From Nanohaloarchaea archaeon SW_4_43_9 (lineage in GTDB: Archaea > Nanohalarchaeota > Nanosalinia > Nanosalinales > Nanosalinaceae), in assembly GCA_003009815.1 (NCBI GenBank), contig PXPD01000015.1, forward strand, positions 1 to 20,448: a DNA stretch of 20,448 bases. Direction: 5' to 3'. The stretch's first letter is position 1. The number at the start of each line of letters is the position of its first letter. This document shows positions 6,461 to 14,676 of this stretch, piece by piece. The notes beneath the pieces were generated by a model. It ran no database searches and was not told the DNA's origin. It saw only the letters and a program-made list of their open reading frames with translations. Both the position numbers and the translations under genes were made by a program.

Positions 6461-7528
6461 TCACAGGAATAAAGCCAGGCCTAAAAGTACTACAAACACC
6501 TCTAATGCTATAAGAGAGGCTGTGATCCCTTTCTCATTCATACCTCTATCCATGAAGACATGGGTCAACGAGTAAATACTTTCATGCTGGTTCTTCAACT
6601 CATCACCTTCCAGTAACCCCCAAGAGTGTGCGTCAAACCGGTTTCTGGCCTTAAGGAAGAACTCTAGGAACCATGGAGCGAATATAAATATTCCAAACTT
6701 CTCCATATCGCCGAGAACCATTGTGGAGAATAGAGCAGCTCCACAAAGATATGTGAGTGAATCGCCTGGGAGAATTGATGCAGGATACCAGTTATAGATT
6801 AAGAATCCGAATAAAGCTCCTGAAAGGCTGAAGCCTATAAGAGCTGACTCTATTCTACCGTTGAACAGTGCAAAGGTTCCAAGCCCTAACGCAGCTATCA
6901 GGCTCATTCCTGCTGACAGCCCGTTGGTACCGGCCAACATATTTACGACATTGGCGACAAATAGCAGTCCAAGAGGTAGCAACACCAGTGGATAGATTAG
7001 ACCCCATTCGATAACTCCTACAATTGGAAAATTCATGGTCCAAGATCCAGCTCCTACTGCCATAAGGGGGAATACTGCAGGTAGAACAAAGATCATCTTG
7101 CTGAGTTGGCTCAAACCTACTCTGTCTATGTCAGGATCATTGAACTCCATCTGATCTCCAAAAACATCCATTATCTCGAACAACCTGTTCGAAGAGCTTT
7201 GCTCATTCTCTATTCCTTCGCCAACATGTATATCATCTATTAGACCTATTAGTGTAATTATGTTGATTGAACATACTGACGCAAGAACCAACTCGTTTTG
7301 GATTCCTATCTGCAAAATTTTTCCCAGTCCGATTACAGCCATTGTGGAAAAAAGAACGCCGAACAGTACAACAATTCCTCCAGAAGTCGCAATTTTAGGT
7401 TTCCGGGGTTTCTGTTGGTCTTTGCCGTAGATGCCTGAAGAAAGCAGATATTTTTTTGCCAAAGGAACTCCTGAAGCCACGGAAAGAAAGCTGAGAACCG
7501 TTGCAGAGATAAGTAGTGCAAGTTCCAT
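6461..7528 (-). CDS. GlcNAc-1-phosphate transferase (ALG7/MraY-WecA family), GPT-like
   Basis: A 355-residue polytopic membrane protein with about ten hydrophobic segments. Family landmarks: the cytoplasmic loop QQKPRKPKIATSGG (38-51), the Mg-binding Asp pair Asp98-Asp99 (GLIDDI), NVVNMLAGTNGL (193-204), PGDSLTY with Asp256, and the HxxH-region loop FLKARNRFDAHSWG (291-304). Such enzymes transfer GlcNAc-1-phosphate from UDP-GlcNAc to dolichyl phosphate, the first step in assembling the lipid-linked oligosaccharide. The motifs resemble the eukaryote-like GPT branch more than bacterial MraY. It starts six bases after the STT3 stop codon in the same transcript, so the first and last steps of N-glycosylation are made together. 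A weak GTGA Shine-Dalgarno-like sequence overlaps the STT3 stop. Confidence 0.85.
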   Translation of the reverse strand: MELALLISATVLSFLSVASGVPLAKKYLLSSGIYGKDQQKPRKPKIATSGGIVVLFGVLFSTMAVIGLGKILQIGIQNELVLASVCSINIITLIGLIDDIHVGEGIENEQSSSNRLFEIMDVFGDQMEFNDPDIDRVGLSQLSKMIFVLPAVFPLMAVGAGSWTMNFPIVGVIEWGLIYPLVLLPLGLLFVANVVNMLAGTNGLSAGMSLIAALGLGTFALFNGRIESALIGFSLSGALFGFLIYNWYPASILPGDSLTYLCGAALFSTMVLGDMEKFGIFIFAPWFLEFFLKARNRFDAHSWGLLEGDELKNQHESIYSLTHVFMDRGMNEKGITASLIALEVFVVLLGLALFL

Positions 7529-7534
7529 TATATC

Positions 7535-10228
7535 TCACTCTGTATCAATTTCCCACATTCTGACAAACTCTCCAGTATTACCGCCGTCGACTTTCTCAAA
7601 CATGTCAAGTCCGTGACCATCCATTAGGTAAAGTCTCACCAGTGTTGTATCAGCAATCTCTTCCGGTACCAGGACTGCCTGAGCGGCTGTACCGCGTCCG
7701 GCGCGGGCTGTCCCCAACGCTCTCTCAATGCTGTGGTAAGGATTTATAGCAACACAGTAGTCGGTCTCCGACTCCACATCATAATTGATTCTTTCTTCAT
7801 CAGTTAAAGCACATTCCAGCTTTGTTCTGCTTCTTGCTTCCAGTGTTGGAGCCTCACTCTTAGAGATTTCAACACTTGTCTGACCTATTTCAATAGGCAC
7901 ATAGAGTCCTAGACCTCTTCTACCTCTAAAGTTTACAACCGTGTTATTATTACTGTCACGGCTTAGAGATTGCTGAATATTCCTTGAAGTCTGCAACTGC
8001 TGCATTGAATTGAATTTATCATTGTCCCTGTTGGCGATCTGGCTTACAGCCGCGTACTTACCTATCATGGTTTCGTCAAGTACAATGTAATCCGCTGAGT
8101 GTTTTTCCAGAAACTCTGTATGGTTCTTAGGGTTGTTTGAGGTTAAAAACTCGGCTAGAGGATAGTTGACTTTCTCCTCTGAACTGTAGTATCCGTTGTT
8201 ACCTCCGTCAGCTACCGAAGCTCTCTCACCTATCGACTGGAACCAGTAACCGTAGTCCCACCATGAAATGATCACCTCACCTTCTTCGGTGTTCTGCTCC
8301 ATCCATTCGAGATTCTCTATCCAGAGGCTGTTAGGTGATCCTCCAAGACTGTTTGCGTTTGCAATACCTGCCGAGAGGTTAACAATCAGAGTAATAACTA
8401 TTACAGCTGCGATAACCGGCATCTTGAGATCAAGCTCTCTTATTTTGTCCATGAAATTCATATCTTGGATAAGGTAGTAAGCTATTCCATTTAGTGCTAT
8501 CACCGCTCCGGCTATAACACCTAGTGAGATACCGAGTGTTGATCCACCCACCAGAATAGCTATGAGGTCTACTACTATAATAACTGATCCAACTCCGAGT
8601 AGTGAAACTTTTTCGGAATCCATTTCCCGTAGCTTTCTAATCACTCTGGAAAATGCGTAACCGGCGATAAATGCTGTTGGGAACGCCGCGAGGAAGATAA
8701 GCCGTGACTTTGATACTGCTCCCAGAATTGCTGTTAGAGCCCAAAGGAATGGCAGAACTTGGTACCACCTATACTCTATACTGAAACTGCTTTTCTGGCC
8801 GAGCGCGTTTACAATTATTAGGCCACCTATAACCGCGAGCACCGGTGAACCTATTACACCGATAATACTTCCTCCCTGGAAGAACCATGCGAATGCTATA
8901 ACCCATGTAAACAGCACTCCTACCATCAGATAGTAGTAGTTTTTGCCTTTCATCTCTTTCTCCACGAAACCTGTTTTTCTCAGCAGCATCGCTGCAACAT
9001 ATGTTCCTGCAAAGACTATGCCGATGAAAGCTAGCGGCCATGCGCCATTAAGGGTTGAGAGAGCCCCTAAGAGGGAAGTAAATGGTCTTAAGAATGTAAG
9101 TGATTCCGGCAAAGCACCTGCCACATTAGTAGAAGAGGCTGCCCCCAGCTGTCCAACAAGCTGGTTTAACCCTGCCGGAGTGTTTTCGGCTACAGTACCT
9201 GCAATAACTCCTCCTCCGCTCTGTGTCACTCTGCCCACCAGTCCAAAGAAGACATTTTCAAGGAATTCTGAGTAGAGAGGCGATAAAGCCAGAGCGATTA
9301 GCCCGGACAGTACTGCAGTTGGCGTGTAATATGGTAAATAAACATTCTCTATTAGATCAAGATCCTCAATCAGGTAACGGCTCCAGAGCAACCCGAGCAA
9401 TCCCAGGTTGCCGACAAACAGTGTATCGGTTATCCAGAATCTTTCAGGGTTCATTACTGCCGCAAATCCTCCGGCCACAATTACAAGAGGAGTGTAAGCG
9501 GCTACGAGGTTCTCAGTATCCTCGTTGATGAACATCATTACCAGAACTACAAGCGGATACAGAAGCCAGAGATATTTTGAACCTCCCCAGCTAATAGAGA
9601 AGATTCCAAGCGCCAGCCCGGAGAACAGACCGAATAGCTGGCTTTTCTCCTTCCAGGCCCGGGTGAAGAAGTATAATGAGACAATCATGAAGAATGATCC
9701 AATCGGCTCTTTCTCGAAGAATCCTGCTGAAGTTCTATGAAGAACTCCTGGGATGGTTGCAAGGAAGAAAGCTGCTGCAACGCCAGCATATTCGTCGTAA
9801 AGCTCTTTGCCAAGGAAGTATGTGACAAAAACTCCTCCTGCACCCATTAAAGCCGGATAGAACTGAGCCCAGCTTAAATAGGATTCAAAGAACAGGAAAG
9901 GCCCCATCCAGTAGAGAACTGCAGGGAAGATAATATTGCCGTTATTGAATTGGTGGAATGGAGCATTATAAGGAAAGTAACGCATGAAATCGACCGCAGG
10001 GATGTTTCCTTCAAGTGCAAGGTGCTGGCTCTGCCGAAAAATCCAGTAAGGGTCTAAGGCCTGTAAATACTTCATGCCCTGCGCCGGCATGTATCTAATA
10101 TATAGTGCGAGCAGGAATATCCCGGAAGCAGCTAGAAACCCCCAGTTATTCAGTAAAGCGGTTTTAGGGTCGTTTCTGAACTCCCTTCCTCTTTCCTTGA
10201 ACCGCTCCTTGAAATCTCGGATTTCCAT
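7535..10228 (-). CDS. aglB: Dolichyl-phosphooligosaccharide protein glycotransferase (STT3/AglB)
   Basis: An 897-residue membrane protein that moves a lipid-linked glycan to Asn of N-x-S/T sequons on the outer face of the membrane. After a basic N-terminus it has about 13 membrane segments to around residue 620. The first external loop holds the catalytic Asp59 in ALDPYW, and the second carries FFEKEP (near 170-180), the acidic metal-ligand motif. The soluble C-terminal domain has WWDYG at 656-660, which reads the sequon Ser/Thr, and a DK-like DETMIGK at 718-724. Length and order match archaeal AglB. It leads an operon with the GPT gene and is divergent from secF, so protein export and glycosylation genes lie back to back. 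The TATA-like element is about 31 bp upstream. The symbol rests on family identity, not on a tested orthologue. Confidence 0.95.
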   Translation of the reverse strand: MEIRDFKERFKERGREFRNDPKTALLNNWGFLAASGIFLLALYIRYMPAQGMKYLQALDPYWIFRQSQHLALEGNIPAVDFMRYFPYNAPFHQFNNGNIIFPAVLYWMGPFLFFESYLSWAQFYPALMGAGGVFVTYFLGKELYDEYAGVAAAFFLATIPGVLHRTSAGFFEKEPIGSFFMIVSLYFFTRAWKEKSQLFGLFSGLALGIFSISWGGSKYLWLLYPLVVLVMMFINEDTENLVAAYTPLVIVAGGFAAVMNPERFWITDTLFVGNLGLLGLLWSRYLIEDLDLIENVYLPYYTPTAVLSGLIALALSPLYSEFLENVFFGLVGRVTQSGGGVIAGTVAENTPAGLNQLVGQLGAASSTNVAGALPESLTFLRPFTSLLGALSTLNGAWPLAFIGIVFAGTYVAAMLLRKTGFVEKEMKGKNYYYLMVGVLFTWVIAFAWFFQGGSIIGVIGSPVLAVIGGLIIVNALGQKSSFSIEYRWYQVLPFLWALTAILGAVSKSRLIFLAAFPTAFIAGYAFSRVIRKLREMDSEKVSLLGVGSVIIVVDLIAILVGGSTLGISLGVIAGAVIALNGIAYYLIQDMNFMDKIRELDLKMPVIAAVIVITLIVNLSAGIANANSLGGSPNSLWIENLEWMEQNTEEGEVIISWWDYGYWFQSIGERASVADGGNNGYYSSEEKVNYPLAEFLTSNNPKNHTEFLEKHSADYIVLDETMIGKYAAVSQIANRDNDKFNSMQQLQTSRNIQQSLSRDSNNNTVVNFRGRRGLGLYVPIEIGQTSVEISKSEAPTLEARSRTKLECALTDEERINYDVESETDYCVAINPYHSIERALGTARAGRGTAAQAVLVPEEIADTTLVRLYLMDGHGLDMFEKVDGGNTGEFVRMWEIDTE

Positions 10229-10254
10229 ATATGTGTACAGAAATTGTGTGAGAC

Positions 10255-10265
10255 TTTTTTTAATT
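10255..10265 (-). promoter_or_regulatory. TATA-like element of the STT3-GPT operon
   Basis: On the minus strand AATTAAAAAAA is centred about 31 bp before the ATG at 10228, giving a leaderless or nearly leaderless mRNA. Confidence 0.45.
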
Positions 10266-10285
10266 CTCTCCCGATTAACAATTGG

Positions 10286-10293
10286 TTTAAAAG
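10286..10293 (+). promoter_or_regulatory. TATA box of the secF-secD operon
   Basis: TTTAAAAG is centred 27 bp before GTG at 10317. It fixes that GTG as the start of secF, because upstream in-frame codons would sit in or before the promoter. Confidence 0.55.
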
Positions 10294-10316
10294 AAACAGA
10301 GGAAAAGAGGTTTGAT

Positions 10317-11231
10317 GTGGAGCTAGAAAAATACTTCGATAGGGTATACCAGGACTACGACAAGTACTTTGCTATACCTGTAGCCATTATCACTCTTTCT
10401 GTAGCGGTTATGGCTTTTAGCTACGTTTCCAATGGTGAAGTGATGGAGAAAGGGCTGGACTTCACGGGAGGAACAGAGGTACAGTTCGCAATAAATAATA
10501 GTTTTGAGACTCAGGAAATAGCAAATGTTTTTTCGAATGCCGGAAGGAGCGATGTACAGGCAGTTAAACAGACTTCTGGTGGAGAGACTTCGCTTCTCGT
10601 CAGGATTCCTCCTCCACAGATCAACGAATCCGAAGCTCAAAATATATTAGAGGACGCCGGCTATCAGGTACAGGTTGAAAGTCTTCGATCGATCTCATCC
10701 TCAGTATCGGACGAATTCTTTTTACAGGCACAGCTAGCGTTTGTTATGGCTTTCACCATCATGAGTCTGGTAATATTCTATGCTTTCAAGGATTTAACGC
10801 CTTCTCTCGCTGTTATATTCGCCGCAGCCGGCGACATAATATTTGCGATGGCAGGCATGGTAATATTCAATATACCACTTACACTTGGATCATTCGCGGC
10901 TTTACTGATGCTTATCGGTTATTCAGTTGACACGGATATCGTGCTGTCAACTAGGGTCTTGAGACAGCAGAGAAAATCGCTGCAACACAGAATCTGGACA
11001 GCGATAAAGACAGGAGTTACTATGAGCTCCGGTGGAATCGCAGGCTTCGCATTGCTTTACTTTGTATCACAGGCGCTTGTCGGACCTTCCGAACTCTCAA
11101 ATATCGCATCGGTAATGGTTCTAGGATTAATGGCGGATATTCCTCTAACATACTTCGGAAATGCATTGGTACTCAAAAAATATGTTGAAGGAGACTTTGC
11201 ATCTTTAGGAGAGTGGTTCAGATGGAAGTAA
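10317..11231 (+). CDS. secF: Protein-export membrane protein SecF
   Basis: A 304-residue protein from GTG at 10317. An N-terminal membrane segment (residues 17-36) is followed by the SecF signature GLDFTGGTEV (47-56), an external P1-like domain of about 110 residues, and then five membrane segments with the conserved GYSVDTDIVLSTRVL block. SecF works with SecD at the SecYE translocon and uses the ion gradient to pull proteins across the membrane. The frame stays open upstream to 10074, but that stretch is antisense to the start of STT3 and passes through both promoters, so I rejected the longer start. Its end overlaps the secD start by ten bases, so the two are translated from one mRNA. Length fits archaeal SecF. 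Confidence 0.93.
   Translation: MELEKYFDRVYQDYDKYFAIPVAIITLSVAVMAFSYVSNGEVMEKGLDFTGGTEVQFAINNSFETQEIANVFSNAGRSDVQAVKQTSGGETSLLVRIPPPQINESEAQNILEDAGYQVQVESLRSISSSVSDEFFLQAQLAFVMAFTIMSLVIFYAFKDLTPSLAVIFAAAGDIIFAMAGMVIFNIPLTLGSFAALLMLIGYSVDTDIVLSTRVLRQQRKSLQHRIWTAIKTGVTMSSGGIAGFALLYFVSQALVGPSELSNIASVMVLGLMADIPLTYFGNALVLKKYVEGDFASLGEWFRWK
11208..11211 (+). promoter_or_regulatory. Shine-Dalgarno sequence of secD inside the end of secF
   Basis: GGAG, within TTAGGAGAG, lies 10 bases before ATG 11222. It selects this ATG over the in-frame GTG at 11213, which would touch the Shine-Dalgarno sequence. Confidence 0.5.
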
Positions 11232-12826
11232 AGGAACTGATGAAAGAATGGAGAATCTTGGTGCTTTTAATCGCACTGGGTACATCTTTCGTGCTTTTAG
11301 GCCCGCATTATGAAACAGCTGATGGCGAGACAACTATTGCAACTGAAATAAACAAAGGCCTAGATCTTGAAGGAGGCACTAGGGTCTTGCTCGGGGTACA
11401 AGGAAATAATACCTCAGAAGCACAGGTCAACCAGATTGGCACAATCCTCGAGCAGAGAATCTCTGCCTTCGGGCTAACCCAGACCTCGGTGAGAACAGTA
11501 AGACTCGGAGATGAATACCGGGTGCTTGTAGAGGTAGCTTCCACAAACCAGACACAGATCCGTGAACTTATATCACAGGAAGGTAACTTTCAGGCAAGAA
11601 TGCCGTTGGAAGTAGCAGATGAACAGGAGTTCTCACTGGAAGAGACCTATAACTTCCAGTATAACGATGGAACAGTAACGGTTGATGGCAAAACATATTC
11701 GCCCGGGGACGAGTTTACACTGGAAAATACTGACTTCGTGTATGTCAACAATACTGAAGATGACAGAGCCAATATACACGTAGTTGCGTATGATGGAGAG
11801 GATGTCCAGCAGGTTCTGACATCGCAGTCTCGGGTGCAGCAGGGTCAGGGAGGATACTCATTTACATTCCCGGTTGTGCTTTCCTCTGAGGCGGCTGACC
11901 GCGTTCAGGCAGTAGCTCAGAACTATCCGACGACCACGGTTGGAGGAGAGCCTTACCTAGGTAAAATCAGCGGTACAGGCCCTGCAAAGCTAATGCTCTA
12001 TGTTGATGGTAATCGGCAAAGCGCGCTAAACATGGCTTCAGTCTTTAAAACACAGGTTGTAAACCAGCCATCGATCAACGGAGGAGGAGAAAATGCGGAG
12101 CAGGCAAGAAGTGATATGGAAGAGCTTCAAGCAATTCTTCAATCCGGTAAGCTTCCTGCACCTGTAGAAATTGATTCGATCTCAACAATTTCGTCCTCGC
12201 TCGGAGCACAGTTTATGTCCGCAGCTATAATATCTATAATTGCATCACTGATAGCAGTAGGAGGATTGATCTTCGTGAGATACAGCAATGCCAAACTGGT
12301 AGTACCTATTGTAATAACAGGCGCCTCCGAAGTATTCATACTTCTTGGATCGTTCTTCTCAACTATCATTACTCTTGATCTGGCATCAATCGCAGGAATT
12401 ATCGCCGCGGTAGGAACCGGAGTAGACGACCAGATTATTATTACGGACGAATCAGGCAGAGATATCGTCAGAGACTGGAAGAAACGGCTTAAACGGGCTT
12501 TTTTCGTAATTTTCACATCTGCAGCCTCAACAATCGGAGCCATGATGCCGATTGTCTCGCCCTCGGTTTCCAACATGGCGATCGGAGCAGCAGGTTTAGG
12601 ACTAATCGCTTATACACTTTATAGCCAAAGAACCCGACCACACTACTTTGCAATCGGAGCAATCGCAGTTGGAGTATCGGCCTTCGCATTCCAGCTCAGC
12701 CCATCCAGCTTCGCACTGCAGTCAGTCAGAGGGTTCGCAGTAACAACAATCCTCGGAGTAATGGTAGGAATCAGCATCACAAGACCGGCATACGCCAAGA
12801 TGCTGGAATACATTGAGGAGAAATAG
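11222..12826 (+). CDS. secD: Protein-export membrane protein SecD
   Basis: A 534-residue protein from ATG 11222. The first membrane segment (11-27) precedes GLDLEGGTRV (46-55), the SecD signature. A long external region of about 290 residues follows, then five membrane segments that include the GTGVDDQIIITDES block, where the VDD acidic residues match the ion-pathway position of SecD. Archaeal SecD and SecF are separate proteins, as here, unlike some bacterial fusions, and no SecA exists in archaea. SecD and SecF likely form a heteromer helping late translocation and membrane protein folding. secD overlaps secF by ten bases and has a Shine-Dalgarno sequence, in contrast to the leaderless first genes nearby. 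It is convergent with NAC. Confidence 0.93.
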   Translation: MEVKELMKEWRILVLLIALGTSFVLLGPHYETADGETTIATEINKGLDLEGGTRVLLGVQGNNTSEAQVNQIGTILEQRISAFGLTQTSVRTVRLGDEYRVLVEVASTNQTQIRELISQEGNFQARMPLEVADEQEFSLEETYNFQYNDGTVTVDGKTYSPGDEFTLENTDFVYVNNTEDDRANIHVVAYDGEDVQQVLTSQSRVQQGQGGYSFTFPVVLSSEAADRVQAVAQNYPTTTVGGEPYLGKISGTGPAKLMLYVDGNRQSALNMASVFKTQVVNQPSINGGGENAEQARSDMEELQAILQSGKLPAPVEIDSISTISSSLGAQFMSAAIISIIASLIAVGGLIFVRYSNAKLVVPIVITGASEVFILLGSFFSTIITLDLASIAGIIAAVGTGVDDQIIITDESGRDIVRDWKKRLKRAFFVIFTSAASTIGAMMPIVSPSVSNMAIGAAGLGLIAYTLYSQRTRPHYFAIGAIAVGVSAFAFQLSPSSFALQSVRGFAVTTILGVMVGISITRPAYAKMLEYIEEK

Positions 12827-12852
12827 CGATAGAAAAATATGAATTAGGAAAT

Positions 12853-12858
12853 ATTTTT
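12853..12858 (+). terminator. T-run terminator after secD
   Basis: A run of six T follows the secD stop by 26 bp and touches the stop of convergent NAC. On the minus strand a matching ATATTTTTCT lies at about 12830-12839, so both transcripts may end in this 31-bp gap. Confidence 0.4.
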
Positions 12859-13166
12859 TACTGAAGTTCTATTACTGCTTCGGCCACATCTTCCGCGTCT
12901 TCCAGAGCTTTCTTTGCTTCTTCTTCGCTGCACCCTGTTTTCTCCATTACCAGGTCTACGTCATCTGAACTAACTTCCTCTACTTCGCTGTAACTGCCCT
13001 GGAGCTGGAAGATTTCCTGGCCTTTAGCCTCAATTTTGGAAAGATCAGGATTTTTGAATATGAGTTTCTTGTCGCCGACTGTTACCTCTACCTTGTCGGC
13101 ATCGATTTCCTCCATATCCATTCCCATCTGTTTCATCATCTTGCTCATGTCTTTTCCGCCGAACAT
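12858..13166 (-). CDS. nac: Archaeal nascent polypeptide-associated complex protein (NAC alpha)
   Basis: A 102-residue acidic protein. A Met/Gly-rich N-terminus (MFGGKDMSKMMKQMGM) leads into the NAC beta-barrel (about 20-58: KVEVTVGDKKLIFKNPDLSKIEAKGQEIFQL). A UBA domain follows at 67-102 (DDVDLVMEKTGCSEEEAKKALED). Archaeal NAC is a homodimer of this one subunit; it binds the ribosome near the exit tunnel and contacts nascent chains. Domain order and length are typical. The ATG is 27 bp from a TATA-like element shared with the divergent membrane protein gene, so the transcript should be leaderless. Confidence 0.95.
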   Translation of the reverse strand: MFGGKDMSKMMKQMGMDMEEIDADKVEVTVGDKKLIFKNPDLSKIEAKGQEIFQLQGSYSEVEEVSSDDVDLVMEKTGCSEEEAKKALEDAEDVAEAVIELQ

Positions 13167-13186
13167 ATCCTATAATTGATACACCT

Positions 13187-13198
13187 GTTTTTTATATC
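13187..13198. promoter_or_regulatory. Shared TATA-like element for nac and the divergent TctA-like gene
   Basis: GTTTTTTATATC sits at the midpoint (13192.5) of start codons 13166 (minus) and 13219 (plus). Minus-strand GATATAAAAAAC is centred 27 bp from the nac ATG and plus-strand TTTATATC 25-26 bp from the other. No second candidate element is seen in the 52-bp gap except a weak TATAATT at 13171-13177, which is too near the nac start. Confidence 0.55.
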
Positions 13199-13218
13199 CG
13201 TGATCCAGCAGAGAATAC

Positions 13219-14403
13219 ATGCTGGAAATACTTGTTTTAATTTTAACAGGAGTATTAGTAGGTGTTTTCACAGGATTGACGCCCGGAATTCATCCCAACA
13301 CAGTTATTTTTGCTCTTTTACCGCTTTACTTTGCTTTCGATTTTAGTTTTGCTATCTATGCCTCTTTTGTCTCAGGTGTATCCCTCTCCCATACTTTCCA
13401 TGACTTTATACCCTCAATATTCCTTGGTGTTCCTGAGTCTGACTCGGCTTTAACTGCGATTCCCGGTCAGAGAATGGCTCTTCAAGGTAGAGGTCTTCAG
13501 GCATTCCAGTATACTGTGTATGGAGGTCTTTACTCTATGTTGACCGCGCTCCTTCTAGCATATCCCCTCTTCCTTACACTTGAGAAGATCTACAGTTTTT
13601 TCGAGCCGGTGATGCACTACTGTCTATTCTTCGTAACCCTATTTGTCGTTTTCAAATCAGATAGCCGGTTCAACGCAGCTCTTGTCGCATTACTTAGCGG
13701 GTTCCTAGGGCTTGTCTCCTTCTCCTCCCCGGTCAATCAGCAGTACGTTCTTACACCGATATTCGCGGGCTTGTTCGCTTTTCCCTCGATTTTCAATGCT
13801 TTGAGTGAAGGTGTGGAGATACCGGAGCAGATGGAGTTCCCGACTTCAAGAAAGATTTATTTTCTCGGCGGTATAACAGGCTTTATCTCCTCACTACCGA
13901 TAACAGTTTTTCCCGGACTCAGTAACTCTATCTCTACGACTTTTCTGATGCCGTTAATGGATAAGAAGGAGAAGTTCATCGCCTCGATGGGTGCGGTCAA
14001 TACCTCGGATATTTTCCTTTCATTCTTGACTCTGATGGCTATAGAGAGAGCTCGTTCAGGTGCGTCAGTAGCACTTCAGACCACAGGCAACAGCGATATG
14101 GTATTCTTTGTTCTCGGCGCCTCGATTTTTGCCGCCGGGATTTCTGCACCTTTGGCCCTGAAAACCGTTCGTCTATTTCTAGGTTCCTTTTTGATGGATA
14201 ACCAGAAAATTTTGTCCTACTCTGTAATGGCTGTTCTCCTTGCTGCAACTATCGGTTTAACAGGAGCCTTTGGTTTCCTGATATTTCTAACCTCCTCGGC
14301 GATCGGCTTCCTGGCAAGTATCACTGATGAGAGGCATTCCTGTATGACAGTTCTGCTTTTCCCAGCTATCAGCTTCTTCATGGAGATCGGTATATTTATG
14401 TGA
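13219..14403 (+). CDS. TctA-like polytopic membrane protein (COG1784/DUF112-type)
   Basis: A 394-residue integral membrane protein with about ten hydrophobic segments. The N-terminal GVFTGLTPGIHPNT (about 15-28) and the internal repeat-like ITGFISSLPITVFPGLSNSIS share the glycine/proline pattern of TctA permeases of tripartite tricarboxylate transporters. Archaeal members of this group occur without TctB and TctC partners, as here, so the substrate and even a transport role are not established. The G-L-x-P-G-x-H-P-N motif appears once intact and once as GLSNS, consistent with an inverted-repeat architecture. It has its own TATA-like element shared with nac, and the AI-2E-type gene follows 21 bp downstream in the same direction, probably co-transcribed. 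Confidence 0.8.
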   Translation: MLEILVLILTGVLVGVFTGLTPGIHPNTVIFALLPLYFAFDFSFAIYASFVSGVSLSHTFHDFIPSIFLGVPESDSALTAIPGQRMALQGRGLQAFQYTVYGGLYSMLTALLLAYPLFLTLEKIYSFFEPVMHYCLFFVTLFVVFKSDSRFNAALVALLSGFLGLVSFSSPVNQQYVLTPIFAGLFAFPSIFNALSEGVEIPEQMEFPTSRKIYFLGGITGFISSLPITVFPGLSNSISTTFLMPLMDKKEKFIASMGAVNTSDIFLSFLTLMAIERARSGASVALQTTGNSDMVFFVLGASIFAAGISAPLALKTVRLFLGSFLMDNQKILSYSVMAVLLAATIGLTGAFGFLIFLTSSAIGFLASITDERHSCMTVLLFPAISFFMEIGIFM

Positions 14404-14424
14404 TTTAAGAAGAGAAGTGTCAGT

Positions 14425-14676
14425 ATGAACGAACGAAAAATCTTTCTAGTTCTACTGGCATTTGTTTTTGGATCTATAGCATTCATGATGGCCAGACCGT
14501 TTCTAGGTTATATAATAGGAGCAGGACTGCTTGCGTTCCTTCTCTACCCCGTTCACAGGAGAGTTTCTATGCATGTACCCGACCGTATTTCAGGTTTACT
14601 GGTTGTCATGCTTGGAATAACGGTGCTCATAGTTCCGTTTCTTTTTGCAGCTATAGCGGTTTTTGAGGATGCTTGA
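14425..14676 (+). pseudogene. N-terminal fragment of an AI-2E family transporter (frameshifted)
   Basis: An 83-residue frame with two to three hydrophobic segments (about 6-22, 26-42 and 58-78) that looks like the first part of an AI-2E/PerM (UPF0118) permease: RPFLGYIIGAGLLAFLLYPVHRR matches the family start. It stops at TGA 14674-14676, just where the remaining protein continues in the next frame. Dropping one T from the run of five at 14660-14664 changes GTT TTT GAG to GTT TTG AGG and joins both parts into a 310-residue protein, near the usual family length of 320-350. A sequencing error, a recent inactivating mutation or a two-chain protein are all possible. The gene follows the TctA-like gene by 21 bp with no separate promoter seen. 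Confidence 0.75.

Noticed and set aside
8769..9740. Several open frames inside the STT3 gene on both strands
   Set aside because: They lie fully within a strongly supported 897-residue membrane protein and show no family resemblance; open frames opposite or beside hydrophobic coding are common.
10074..10316. Longer N-terminus of SecF (81 extra codons in frame)
   Set aside because: It runs antisense through the start of STT3 and across both promoters, and the added residues do not resemble SecF; GTG 10317 has a TATA box at the right distance and the predicted protein has normal SecF length.
11213..11221. GTG start for SecD
   Set aside because: It adjoins the Shine-Dalgarno sequence, leaving no spacing; ATG 11222 is 10 bases away and begins the usual charged N-terminus.
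14660..14676. Programmed ribosomal frameshift at the T-run of the AI-2E-type gene
   Set aside because: The run is only five T, with no evident stimulatory structure or conserved slippery motif; a sequencing error or a simple mutation is more likely. Kept as a possibility in the finding only.
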